Shown here: piece by piece, positions 48,031 to 57,800 of the stretch
Layout of the letters: every line of letters begins with the position of its first letter
Position numbering within the stretch: the stretch's first letter is position 1
Assembly (NCBI RefSeq): GCF_015207705.1
Contig: NZ_JADEWI010000020.1
Span: 34,652 to 98,651, forward strand
DNA: 64,000 nt
Direction: 5' to 3'
Origin: Nostoc sp. LEGE 06077
Lineage (GTDB): Bacteria > Cyanobacteriota > Cyanobacteriia > Cyanobacteriales > Nostocaceae
Made by a program: the position numbers and the translations under genes
Notes under the pieces: model-generated
The model's database searches: none
Told to the model about the DNA's origin: nothing
Seen by the model: only the letters and a program-made list of their open reading frames with translations

Positions 48031-49143
48031 ATGGATCAGGTTGTCATCAATGACACAACATTACGTGATGGCGAGCAAGCAGCAGGTGTTGCTTTTAACT
48101 TAGATGAAAAAATTGCGATCGCCAAATTTCTTGATGCCATCGGTGTTCCAGAAATAGAAATTGGCATTGCGGCGATGGGTGAAGCCGAACAACAAGCGAT
48201 CGCCAAAATTGTTGATTTGGGTTTGCAAGCTGATCTTTTAGGTTGGAACCGCGCCGTTATTTCCGATATTCAAGCTTCTATCGCTTGCGGTTTGAAGCGA
48301 GTGCATATATCAATCCCCGTCTCTGCAATTCAAATTGGGGCAAAATTTCACGGACAATGGCAATTCGTATTACAAAAACTCAAAGATAGTCTCAGCTTTG
48401 CTTTAGATCAAGGATTATTTGTCTCTGTAGGCGGAGAAGATTCTTCTAGAGCAGATGACCAATTTCTGCTTGATGTCGTTTCCTCTGCTCAAGAGTGGGG
48501 TGCATCGCGGTTTCGCTTTTGTGATACAGTAGGCATTCTTGACCCATTCACAACTTACGACAAGGTAAAAAAATTAGTTACATCCTTGTCCATACCGGTA
48601 GAAATGCACACTCACAATGATTTTGGTCTAGCGACAGCCAACGCTCTCGCAGGTATCCAAGCTGGTGCATTATCTGTAAATACTACCGTCAACGGTTTAG
48701 GTGAAAGAGCCGGAAATGCCGCCTTAGAAGAAGTTGTCATGGCGCTTAAACATATATCTAAGATTGATTTAAGTATAGACACGCGGCGTTTGTTAGAAAT
48801 ATCTCAACTGGTAGCCACAGCATCGGGTTATGGTTTACCCCCGTGGAAGGCAATAGTCGGAGAAAATACCTTTGCCCATGAGTCAGGTATTCATGCTCAT
48901 GGAGTTCTCCAAAACCCCCATACTTACGAGCCATTTGCCCCAGAAGAAATTGGCCGCGAACGCCGTTTGGTTGTTGGTAAACATTCTGGTCGGCATTTAT
49001 TATCTAATTTGCTGCAACAACACGGCATTATTCTCAACAGTGAAGAAACTCAATCTGTCTTAAATGCTGTGCGGCAAGAATCAATGCAAAAAAAACGCAG
49101 TCTGACAACACAAGAACTTTTATCTTTAGTAAATACCAACTAA
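48031..49143 (+). CDS. nifV: Homocitrate synthase
   Basis: A 370-residue enzyme condensing acetyl-CoA and 2-oxoglutarate to homocitrate, the organic ligand of the nitrogenase FeMo-cofactor. The N-terminal NDTTLRDGEQ (R12, D13), the metal ligands H193 and H195 in MHTHNDFGLATANAL, NTTVNGLGERAGN and GIHAHG identify the isopropylmalate/homocitrate synthase family; the length, lacking the LeuA regulatory domain, and EIEIGIAAMGE favour NifV. It stands apart from other nif genes, as second nifV copies do in some Anabaena genomes. AGGAGA precedes the ATG. It implies diazotrophy of the host. A related short LeuA or citramalate synthase is a weaker alternative. Confidence 0.9.
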   Translation: MDQVVINDTTLRDGEQAAGVAFNLDEKIAIAKFLDAIGVPEIEIGIAAMGEAEQQAIAKIVDLGLQADLLGWNRAVISDIQASIACGLKRVHISIPVSAIQIGAKFHGQWQFVLQKLKDSLSFALDQGLFVSVGGEDSSRADDQFLLDVVSSAQEWGASRFRFCDTVGILDPFTTYDKVKKLVTSLSIPVEMHTHNDFGLATANALAGIQAGALSVNTTVNGLGERAGNAALEEVVMALKHISKIDLSIDTRRLLEISQLVATASGYGLPPWKAIVGENTFAHESGIHAHGVLQNPHTYEPFAPEEIGRERRLVVGKHSGRHLLSNLLQQHGIILNSEETQSVLNAVRQESMQKKRSLTTQELLSLVNTN

Positions 49144-49308
49144 TAGCGTATTGTGGGACGGGCTTCTAGTAAACCACAGCGTAAATAAACAAACCATTGC
49201 AAATCGTCTCAGAGGCTGCCATATAAGCTGTTTGACTTTTGACTTCTGTCTTGCGGTACTAGCCCGTCCGGTGCAGACAAGATGCCCACACCACAAGATA
49301 TTTATGCA

Positions 49309-49488
49309 CTAAATTAGCCTTAACACGTCATTAGTGATAACTGAGACTACTGCTGTTGAGTCAAATTGACTGATAGGAGCAGGCTGCATATCTCGATAAT
49401 CTAGGATTTGCACAAGAATTAGATAAGCGATCGCCAGCAGTATAGAAATTGCACCTGTAATAATGGCAACTATTTTTGAACGGTTCAT
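49309..49488 (-). CDS. Small single-span membrane protein (59 aa)
   Basis: ATG 49488 is preceded by AGGAAC at a suitable distance. The protein starts MNRSKIVAIITGAISILLAI, continues with a membrane helix to about residue 29, then a polar part (LDYRDMQPAPISQFDS) and a short hydrophobic end (NDVLRLI). The N-terminal pattern is familiar from small conserved cyanobacterial proteins of unknown function. A frame on the opposite strand (49463-49660) lacks protein-like character. It is convergent with nifV. Confidence 0.7.
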   Translation of the reverse strand: MNRSKIVAIITGAISILLAIAYLILVQILDYRDMQPAPISQFDSTAVVSVITNDVLRLI

Positions 49489-49693
49489 TAGTAGTTCCTA
49501 TGAGGTAGATTGTTTTGTTGTTCTGAATATCCACATTGCTACAATACAGCAGAATTCAGGAGTCAGAAGTCAAAATCGAGAAGTAAAACAGCCTTTATGT
49601 CTTTCACTAATGGGAAATTCGCTTTACATAGCAAAGTTCTGCGCGATCGCTGGAAAATAGAGCTTGGAGAATAAAGAAAAGCAATAAAAACAT

Positions 49694-49719
49694 TAGAGAC
49701 GCGAAATTTCGCGTCTCTA
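49694..49719. terminator. Perfect 26-bp palindromic repeat
   Basis: TAGAGACGCGAAA is followed directly by its exact complement TTTCGCGTCTCTA. It lies 77 bases from the end of the nuclease-like gene at 49797 (minus strand). The ends match the hairpin at 36671-36697, so this is a dispersed-repeat family that could also end transcripts. Confidence 0.6.
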
Positions 49720-49796
49720 GGAATTTGGTATTAACATAAAATTAAAATATAGTTTAATACAAATTAAATGTTAAATTAATAGGATTTAAATAATAT

Positions 49797-50336
49797 TCAA
49801 GAGATTCTTTTGTAGCTTCTTCGCCACTTTTCTAGCTGGTCAATTGCTATCGACTTAGTAATTACATTCATATCATTACCTCGCCATTCAACTTCTGCAT
49901 CTGTAGTAAAAACACCACATTCTAATTGATTGAGCTTAATATCCCAATATTCACTAAACCTGTTTTTTAAAGTAATTACTTGCTCAAATACTTTGTTTCT
50001 GTGCTTATTTCGTCTTTTTCTTTCGGTAGCGCCTGTTGCTTCGGTATCAATAAATTTAGTTTCGATTAGCAACAAATTACCTTGTAATGTCAGATAGACA
50101 AAATCACATTTGCCTAAATCAGTGTAATCGGAAATTGGCGACTTTTCAAATAATAGTAATTCACAACATTCAGGAAACAAACTTTTGATATTTAAAAACA
50201 AATAAGCTTGTAAAAGTAGTTCTTTATCGTAAGGAAAAACTATGACCCCTTCAAAAAACTGTTTGATATCTTCTTGGGTTTGGGGTTGAATTTTTTTACA
50301 ATAAGAAACAAATCGATGTAAATCATTTGCAATCAT
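49797..50336 (-). CDS. PD-(D/E)XK nuclease-like protein, orphan
   Basis: A 179-residue soluble protein. D78 at the end of a helix-strand turn (GKCDFVYL) and E92-T-K94 (LLLIETKF) form the D...ExK pattern of PD-(D/E)XK enzymes, followed by a Lys/Arg-rich helix (ATERKRRNKHRNKV). This core occurs in restriction endonucleases, Holliday junction resolvases and Card1/NucC-type effectors. No methyltransferase or recombination gene is adjacent. GGAG precedes ATG 50336. The nuclease call is pattern-based and the target unknown; a short stand-alone form could also be a degraded restriction enzyme. Confidence 0.65.
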   Translation of the reverse strand: MIANDLHRFVSYCKKIQPQTQEDIKQFFEGVIVFPYDKELLLQAYLFLNIKSLFPECCELLLFEKSPISDYTDLGKCDFVYLTLQGNLLLIETKFIDTEATGATERKRRNKHRNKVFEQVITLKNRFSEYWDIKLNQLECGVFTTDAEVEWRGNDMNVITKSIAIDQLEKWRRSYKRIS

Positions 50337-50558
50337 CCAGCTTTGGCTCCTTCACTTAGCAATCTCCAACTCCCTATGGCATAAAAAAATACCATTATCT
50401 CCCAGAAAACATCATCCGCATAAGTCACTAAAAAAACGAGTTTACTACAGTATTACTACGGCAATATACTGTTGACGAAGCAATGTGTAGGAGATTAAGT
50501 AGTTTATGTGATTTAAATTGAGGTAATTTTTCTTACCACTTTTTTGCGTAATTTCTAG

Positions 50559-51905
50559 TCAACTACTGATCAATTGTTTGACATGAGCCAGAAATCTAGC
50601 ATTTTGTAGGGCTAAAACAGTTGAACGTGAATCTTGCACCCAAAATTGTCGTCCAAACCTAACCAGTTGACGAGAGTTGCCAGTTTGTACAATTCCAATT
50701 ACAGGGACTTTGGCATTTTCTTTATCCCCTGAAAGTTCTTTCAAAATATTTCTTAATTTGTGGCGTTCTTCAATTGTGGTTGCTTGCTGAGGAGTTAACT
50801 CTACCATCACCAGTTGAACTGTTTCTACTGGTTCGACATCTTCCACAATTAATTGCACTTGATCATCTCTTCTATCGACTTTACCCCAAATAATTAATCT
50901 GGCATCAACTTCTAAGGAATTACCCACACGTTCATAAGTTTTAGGAAAGACGACAGCTTCTAATTGTCCTGTTAAATCTTCTATCTGCAAAATCGCCATT
51001 GGGTCGCCTTTTTTGGTCATGACTTTTTTGACGTTATTTAACATCACAACTGCACAAAGTAATGTCTCTTCTTTCTGATCATTCAGTTGTGTCAAGTTAA
51101 TCGGCGCTAAAATAGACGATGAATGCTTAATTGATTTCAGTGGATGATCTGAGACATAAAACCCCAACAATTCTTTTTCCATCTGCAACTTTTTCTGGGG
51201 GGGAAAATCTGGTACAGCTTGGGCTTTGGGTACAGAATCAAAGACGTTATTGACTGTTTTGGTAGCAGGAGAAAATCCGCCTAATAAATCAAATAAATTA
51301 CCTTGACCGCTGGCTTTATCTTTAGCACGGGATTGCGCCCAATCATAAACAAGCTCTAGGTCTTTAATTAATTGGTGACGATTGGTGTCTATTTTGTCAA
51401 AAGCTCCACAATAAATCAGCGATTCCAAAGTCCGGCGGTTGACTGTCCGCAAATCAATGCGATCGCAAAAATCAGACAGTGATTTAAACTCTCCTTCCTG
51501 TTCCCGCGCTTCTAAAATGGCAGCGATCGCATTTTGTCCCACATTGCGTACTGCGGAAAATCCAAATAAAATCTTGTCCCCCACGGGTGTAAAATCTACC
51601 CCAGAACGATTAACATCGGGCGGCTCTATTTGAATATTCATACTCAAACAAGTAGAAATATATTTCTGTACCTTGTCTGTGTCACCACTGTTAGCCGTTA
51701 ACAGGGCTGCCATATATTCCAATGGATAATTCGCTTTTAAATATGCAGTTTGATAAGTTACATATCCATAGGCAGTAGAATGAGATTTATTAAAGCAATT
51801 GGAGGCGATGAAATTGTTTTTTATCACAAAATTATGGTCTTGTTCTACGCCAATGTCATAGACATTTTCTTGACCAATATATTTACGAGTAATGATTTTG
51901 ACCAT
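50559..51905 (-). CDS. dnaE: DNA polymerase III alpha subunit C-terminal half with split intein-C
   Basis: A 448-residue protein. The first 36 residues (MVKIITRKYIGQENVYDIGV...NNFIASN) match the DnaE-C inteins of Nostoc and Synechocystis, ending in the splice-junction Asn36 followed by Cys37-Phe-Asn of the extein. The remaining 412 residues (CFNKSHSTAYGYVTYQTAYLKANYP) are the C-terminal part of DnaE, including the OB-fold (EAVVFPKTY). The protein must be joined in trans to DnaE-N from a distant gene, not in the window, by protein splicing. GGGAG lies close to ATG 51905. The substrate residues and catalytic Asn are intact. Confidence 0.97.
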   Translation of the reverse strand: MVKIITRKYIGQENVYDIGVEQDHNFVIKNNFIASNCFNKSHSTAYGYVTYQTAYLKANYPLEYMAALLTANSGDTDKVQKYISTCLSMNIQIEPPDVNRSGVDFTPVGDKILFGFSAVRNVGQNAIAAILEAREQEGEFKSLSDFCDRIDLRTVNRRTLESLIYCGAFDKIDTNRHQLIKDLELVYDWAQSRAKDKASGQGNLFDLLGGFSPATKTVNNVFDSVPKAQAVPDFPPQKKLQMEKELLGFYVSDHPLKSIKHSSSILAPINLTQLNDQKEETLLCAVVMLNNVKKVMTKKGDPMAILQIEDLTGQLEAVVFPKTYERVGNSLEVDARLIIWGKVDRRDDQVQLIVEDVEPVETVQLVMVELTPQQATTIEERHKLRNILKELSGDKENAKVPVIGIVQTGNSRQLVRFGRQFWVQDSRSTVLALQNARFLAHVKQLISS

Positions 51906-52311
51906 CTCCCTTTCTCCCGCAAAAAAATTAATAAAATTGCCGAATATTTATTAAATTAGCTATCAATTGCCAGACTCAAAAGTTTACTTGTCTAAGTTCC
52001 ACTACTAACCTCTTACACGACAATAACTGAAATTTATAACTAAGTTAATAGTCTAAATTTTATAATTTGCAAACATGAGGTTATCAAGTACATACTTGCT
52101 GTTTTAAAGCAGTAAGACAGGAATGTATAAAGTATGAAGCAAATACCTTCTCAGATCGAAGTTTGAGGCTAGATAACCGAAACTCGCCCTGGTGGCTTGG
52201 GAGATAATCGCGTATTTCTCCAGTTCAGACTTCAGATTTCCCACTTCATACTTTCCTAATAGCCTGCAATATGTACTAAAATCAATGACTTGAGTTACCA
52301 AGAGAGCAGTC
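51906..52311. other. Divergent region between dnaE-C and gatA
   Basis: A 406-bp gap. It contains CTTCATACTT-type repeat units near 52125 and 52243-52254 and no convincing gene. It presumably holds the divergent promoters. Confidence 0.5.
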
Positions 52312-53769
52312 ATGGCATCCATACGCGAGTTGCACGAACAGCTAGTTAAAAAAGAACGTTCTGCCGTTGAAATTACCCAAGAGGCTCTGGATAAAATTCA
52401 AGCATTAGAGCCGAAATTGCACAGTTTCTTGCATATAACGGCACAGCAGGCGTTAGAGCAAGCTCGTGCTGTAGATGCCAAAATCGCTGCTGGCGAAGAA
52501 ATTAGCTCCCTAGCAGGGATTCCTATTGGCATCAAAGATAATATGTGTACCAAGGGAATTCCCACCACCTGCGCTTCTCGGATTTTAGAAAATTTTGTGC
52601 CACCCTATGAATCAACAGTGACACAGAAACTGCTAGATGCTGGGGCTGTGATGGTTGGCAAAACCAATTTAGATGAATTTGCGATGGGTAGTTCCACAGA
52701 AAATTCTGCCTACCAAGTTACAGCTAATCCGTGGGATTTAACGCGGGTTCCTGGTGGTTCATCGGGTGGTTCAGCCGCAGCTGTAGCCGGGGGAGAATGT
52801 GTTGTTTCCCTTGGTTCTGATACGGGTGGTTCAATTCGTCAACCGGCTTCTTTCTGTGGTGTAGTCGGCTTAAAACCAACCTATGGGCTTGTTTCCCGTT
52901 ACGGTTTGGTGGCTTATGCTTCATCGTTGGATCAAATTGGCCCTTTTAGCCGCTCTGTAGAAGATACCGCAATTTTGCTCAGAGCGATCGCCGGTTATGA
53001 TCCTCATGATTCTACTAGCCTGAAAGTAGAAATTCCTGACTATGCTGCTACCCTAAAACCCGACCTCAAAGCTAGAAGAAAGATGCGAATTGGGGTGATT
53101 ACCGAGACCTTTGGTCAAGGTTTAGACTCCGTTGTTGAGGCGGCTGTTACCAAAGCGATCGACCAATTACAAATGTTGGGTGCGGAAATTCATATAATTT
53201 CTTGTCCTCGTTTCCGCTATGGCTTACCTAGCTACTACATAATTGCTCCATCGGAAGCATCAGCTAACCTCGCTCGTTACGATGGCGTGAAATATGGCTT
53301 ACGCACACCTGATGCAGATAATTTACTGTCTATGTACACTCGTACCCGCGCGAGTGGCTTTGGTACAGAAGTCAAACGCCGGATTATGATTGGCACTTAT
53401 GCCCTGTCTGCTGGCTATTATGATGCTTACTATCTCAAAGCTCAAAAAGTCCGCACCCTCATTAAGCAAGACTTTGAAAATGCGTTTAAAAAAGTCGATG
53501 TGTTAGTTACTCCTACCGCGCCTACTACAGCATTTAAAGCCGGGGAAAAAACCACAGATCCCTTGAGTATGTACTTAAATGACCTGATGACTATTCCCGT
53601 CAATCTTGCTGGTTTACCTGGGATAAATGTACCCTGTGGTTTTGATGACAACGGTTTGCCCATTGGCTTGCAAGTAATTGGGAATGTCCTGAGAGAAGAC
53701 CAAATTCTTCAAGTAGCTTACGCTTATGAACAATCAACTACTTGGCATCTACGCCAACCGGAGCTATAG
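52312..53769 (+). CDS. gatA: Aspartyl/glutamyl-tRNA amidotransferase subunit A
   Basis: A 485-residue amidase-signature enzyme. The catalytic triad is K75 (GIKDN), cis-S150 in [14 protein letters not shown] and nucleophile S174 in [12 protein letters not shown]. With GatB and GatC it converts misacylated Glu-tRNA(Gln) to Gln-tRNA(Gln). gatB and gatC are not adjacent, as is usual in cyanobacteria. Length and motifs are standard. ATG 52312 is preceded by GAGAG. Confidence 0.97.
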   Translation: MASIRELHEQLVKKERSAVEITQEALDKIQALEPKLHSFLHITAQQALEQARAVDAKIAAGEEISSLAGIPIGIKDNMCTKGIPTTCASRILENFVPPYESTVTQKLLDAGAVMVGKTNLDEFAMGSSTENSAYQVTANPWDLTRVPGGSSGGSAAAVAGGECVVSLGSDTGGSIRQPASFCGVVGLKPTYGLVSRYGLVAYASSLDQIGPFSRSVEDTAILLRAIAGYDPHDSTSLKVEIPDYAATLKPDLKARRKMRIGVITETFGQGLDSVVEAAVTKAIDQLQMLGAEIHIISCPRFRYGLPSYYIIAPSEASANLARYDGVKYGLRTPDADNLLSMYTRTRASGFGTEVKRRIMIGTYALSAGYYDAYYLKAQKVRTLIKQDFENAFKKVDVLVTPTAPTTAFKAGEKTTDPLSMYLNDLMTIPVNLAGLPGINVPCGFDDNGLPIGLQVIGNVLREDQILQVAYAYEQSTTWHLRQPEL

Positions 53770-53797
53770 TGCTGAGTGCTATAGGAGAATCACCAAG

Positions 53798-53821
53798 GAC
53801 TATTGACTATTGACTATTGAC
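53798..53821. repeat. GACTATT tandem heptamer overlapping the end of the RodZ-like gene
   Basis: Three perfect GACTATT units plus GAC. The complementary strand encodes the last residues (SIVNSQ) and the TAG stop of the gene ending at 53800. Such short tandem heptamers are common between Nostoc genes; here one has become coding. Confidence 0.7.
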
Positions 53822-54663
53822 CCTTGAGTGTTTCCTTCTGGAGTGAACGTGACTTCTTTGATTTTCCCCAGAGTTCCTAGGGGTGTTGCAGGTTTATTAT
53901 TCACAGAAACCAAGACAACACCCGCATTTCCAGAACGAACAGTCAACTGTTTTTTAGCTGTCCAGGTTTTCCGCGCTCCTTTTTTTAAATCCCCCACAAA
54001 TTCCGTCTTGCCGTCTATTGTGACTTGTAACCACGATTTACCTTTAAGTTCTAAAGTGACGGCTACAGATTGATTTTGGCTGGTGTTGGGTGATGCGACT
54101 ACAGGTAATGAAGTTAGGGAATTTTGAGCAGATATTGAGATTGGTTCTTGATTAGAAGATGGAGAAGATGATGCTGTTGGTAATGATGCAGGTGTAGATA
54201 ATTCTGCTGTTGTTTGTTTTTTGGGTGTTCCCAAGTTGAATTTTTTTACGAAAGATTCTGCGGAAAACTGGGGATTAAGTACATACATAAGCCCAGCAGC
54301 AGCAACTAATAACAAAATGGCGTAAGGAATAAATAGAGGTAAGGAAAATTTTTGGTTCTTCTCTAAGTTTTGACTAAACTTACTATCAAATTGTGGAGTC
54401 TTAACTTCGAGGGAAAAAGTTTGAGATAAAGCTACACCATCTAAGCCAATGACATCTGCATAACGACGTATAAATCCTTGAATATAAACAGGTTCAGGTA
54501 ATTCATCGAAATTTTCATTATCTAGAGCTTTTAAGCAAGCTAGTCGGATATTTGTCTTCAGTGCTACCTCTTCGAGTTGGATGGATTTTTCTTGTCTTAC
54601 TTGTCTTAAAGTTTTACTTATTTCTTGCAACTGTTCTTTTTGATTTTCTTGTAAGAGGCTCAC
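53800..54663 (-). CDS. RodZ-like HTH membrane protein
   Basis: A 287-residue protein. An N-terminal HTH_25-type domain (about 12-80, LRQVRQEKSIQLEEVALKT..YIQGFIRRYADVIGLD), one membrane helix (about 109-130, LPLFIPYAILLLVAAAGLMYVL), a low-complexity Ser/Thr linker and a C-terminal beta domain (about 200-280, LELKGKSWLQVTIDGK) like DUF4115 are the RodZ architecture. RodZ links MreB to the cell wall machinery in rod-shaped bacteria. The C-terminus ends within a tandem repeat. A second HTH protein of the same type lies at 61615. Confidence 0.85.
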   Translation of the reverse strand: MSLLQENQKEQLQEISKTLRQVRQEKSIQLEEVALKTNIRLACLKALDNENFDELPEPVYIQGFIRRYADVIGLDGVALSQTFSLEVKTPQFDSKFSQNLEKNQKFSLPLFIPYAILLLVAAAGLMYVLNPQFSAESFVKKFNLGTPKKQTTAELSTPASLPTASSSPSSNQEPISISAQNSLTSLPVVASPNTSQNQSVAVTLELKGKSWLQVTIDGKTEFVGDLKKGARKTWTAKKQLTVRSGNAGVVLVSVNNKPATPLGTLGKIKEVTFTPEGNTQGSIVNSQ

Positions 54664-54820
54664 AACCTTCTCCTAAAATTGATTTATGTTTAGCATGTAA
54701 TGGAAGAATTACTAAATTAATTCTAATTTTTTAACTATTTTAATTCTAATTGGAAAATCAATTCTTAAACTTTTAAGTTATTACAGGCAAGAAGGAGCTA
54801 AAATTGTGAGGATAATACGC

Positions 54821-57800
54821 CTATTTTTGACTAATTAGCTTGGCGATCGCCATTGCTAAGTCAAGGGGATCAACTGGTTTAGGGATATGTCGTTGAAAGC
54901 CGGCGGCCATTGCTTGTTTGTAGTCGATTTCTCCAGCATAAGCTGTCAGGGCGATCGCGGGAATTTCCCCACCTCTGTCTGCGGGTAATTGTCTGACTTG
55001 GCGCAGCAACATATAGCCATCCATGATGGGCATTCCAATATCGCTTAATAAAATATCTGGCTGTACCTGAATGAGCATTTGTAATGCTTCTGCGGCGGAG
55101 TCCACTTTGATGACTTCTGCCCCATACTGTTCTAAGGCAAAGGTGAAAAACTCCAACACATCAGCTTGATCATCAACAAATAAAATTCGCACTCCTGCCA
55201 GTAATGTATCCTGAGTTGCTAAATCCATCTGTAGTGTATTCGCCGTGCGGACAGGTTCAGCACTTTTATGCAGAGGAAGTCGGACTGTAAAAGTTGCCCC
55301 TAGCCCTTCACCTTCGCTTTCTGCTGAGACTGTACCCCCGTGGAGTTCTACTAAATTGCGGACAATTGCTAGTCCTAATCCCAATCCACCGAATACTCTG
55401 GTGGTTTTGCCATCGGCTTGGCGGAAATATTCAAAGACGTAGGGTAGAAATTCTGATGTGATTCCCTTACCGTTATCAATGACTTGAATTTGGGCTTCAA
55501 AACCCACTTGCGCTAAATGCACTTCTACCCGCCCTTCTGGTGGTGTAAATTTTACTGCATTGGATACTAAATTCCAGACAATTTGTTGCAAGCGATCGCC
55601 ATCACCCATCACTTCGACGTTATGATTTGGCAGTGCTGTTTGCAGTTGAATTGACTTGGCTTCGGCGGCTAAACGCACTGTTTCTAAAGCGGCGGTAATT
55701 GTGCTGTTTAAATCTACGGTGCGGATATGCAAACTCAATTTACCGCGCAAAATCCGCGATACATCTAATAAATCTTCAATTAGTTGGGCTTGTAACTTGG
55801 CGTTGCGCTCAATGGTTTCTAAAGCGCGCAGCACTGTCGCTTCGTCGTTTTTGCGGGTGCGGAGTAATTTTGCCCAGCCCAAAATTGGGTTGAGGGGAGT
55901 TCGCAATTCATGGGAAAGCACCGCCAAAAATTCATCTTTGATGCGGTTGGCGGTTTCGGCTTCGGAACGGGCGTGGCGTTCGGCTTCGTAGAGTTGAGCG
56001 CGCGCGATCGCCTGAGCGCATTGTTGTCCCAATGTCAACATAAATCCTTGATCTGTTTCTGGGAATATTTGGGGAGTACTAAAGCTCAACCCTAATGCCC
56101 CAATGACTTGTTTTTCTAAAATCAAGGGGATACAAGCAAAGGCAGAATTTCCCGTTACCGATGGCAGTTCTGCTAAGTGGGGATAACTAGTGGCGAAGGC
56201 TGCTGGACTTTCGATAAAAATGGGCTTCCCGGTTCTCACTGTTTCTGCTAAAGGCACAGCCGCTGTCACCGGAAAACTTTTCCAAGCATCAAGTACTGAT
56301 TGGGGATAGCCAGTGGCTTGCACAATTTTGAGATGAGTGCCTTTTTTTCCTAACAAACTGACAGAACCAGCATTAGCGCCCAAGGCGGCAATTCCTTGGT
56401 GGACGACAACATCCGCTACTTGTTGCGGTGTAATTGCTTCCGAAAGGGCGGCGGTGATTTTTTGTAACCGCACAGTGCGGCTGACGGCTAATTCGGCGGC
56501 TTGCTTTGCCTGTTGAGTTTTTTGGTAAAGTCTAGCGTTATCAATGGCTGTAGCCGCACGATGGGCTAAATCTTCAGCTAATGCCAAATCTGCTGAGTTG
56601 TAACTACAGCTAGATTCGCCTCTGACTAAAGAAATTACGCCAAACACATACCCACGCAAATGCAGCGGAATGATCATCAAAGAAGCGATACCGAGGCTTT
56701 GGAGTAATTTTAAATGCTCCTCGTCTTCAGCCATCTCTGCAAGAATTTGTTCTGGTATTTCGGGAAAAAAGACTGATTTTCTCCGGAGTAGGGTTTCTCG
56801 AAACGGGCTACTATTTTCGTATTTGGGAGGATAACGTCGGCGGATTTCTGTTAATATTTCTTTCTTCGCCGGATTGGCGGCAATCATGGCGATTTGTTGA
56901 ATGTCATAATCTTCCCCCAGTACATCAACAACACACCAATCAGCTAGAGTCGGCACTACCAAATTAGCCACATTATTCAGCGTCACTTCATAATCTAGAG
57001 AAGCCGCGAGGAGACTACTGGCTTCAACTAAAAAAGTTTGGGCTGTTTCTGCTTGCAGGCGATCGCTAATATCTTCGATAATCCCTACTGCATACTTGGC
57101 TTGTCCATGAATATCCCAAACTGCGGAAGAAGTCAGATTTACCCAAACTAGTGAACCATCTTTACGAATGTAGCGTTTTTCTAAAGAATAACCACTAATT
57201 TCCTTAGCTAACACTTTACCCGCTTGTTGCCAATCATTTGCCACGTCATCAGGGTGGGTAATGTCTTGAAAGTTCATCTGGATTAATTCTTCTTGGCTGT
57301 ACCCTGTGATGTCGCACAATGCCGGATTCACTTGTAAGAATTTGCCATTTAAAGCTACCAAAGCAATCCCCACTGCGGCTTGGTTGAACATCGCCCGGAA
57401 CCGAGATTCACTTTCCCGCAGGGCAATTTCCGCAACTTTGGTGGCTGTGACATCTGACAGAATAATGCCAATGCCCACAGTTTCATCTAGGGCATTACGA
57501 ACTGGGTAATAGTTACCCAACCAATAACCATAAACTCCCGGTTTACCTGGCATTTCCCCGCTAATTTCTACATTTAGCAAGGGTTCGCCTGTTTCTAACA
57601 CCTGCTGTAACTGGGCTTCAAACTGAGTTGCCATACTAGAGAAGACATCGCCAAATTTCTGCCCTAGATGGGCTTCGATGGGGAAACCGTTAATGTCAGC
57701 TAATACCTGATTAATTCTGACATAGCGCAGTTCTCGATCTAAAAAGCAGACAGCCACAGGTGCGCCGGCTAACAAAGCATCTAACAGTGATAGAGATTCG

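Noticed and set aside
49463..49660. A 65-codon frame on the plus strand
   Set aside because: It overlaps the better-supported 59-residue membrane protein gene on the other strand and encodes repeat sequence (CAGAATTCAGGAGTCAGAAG).
52104..52322. A 72-codon minus-strand frame overlapping the gatA start
   Set aside because: It covers the gatA ribosome site and repeat units and has no protein-like pattern.
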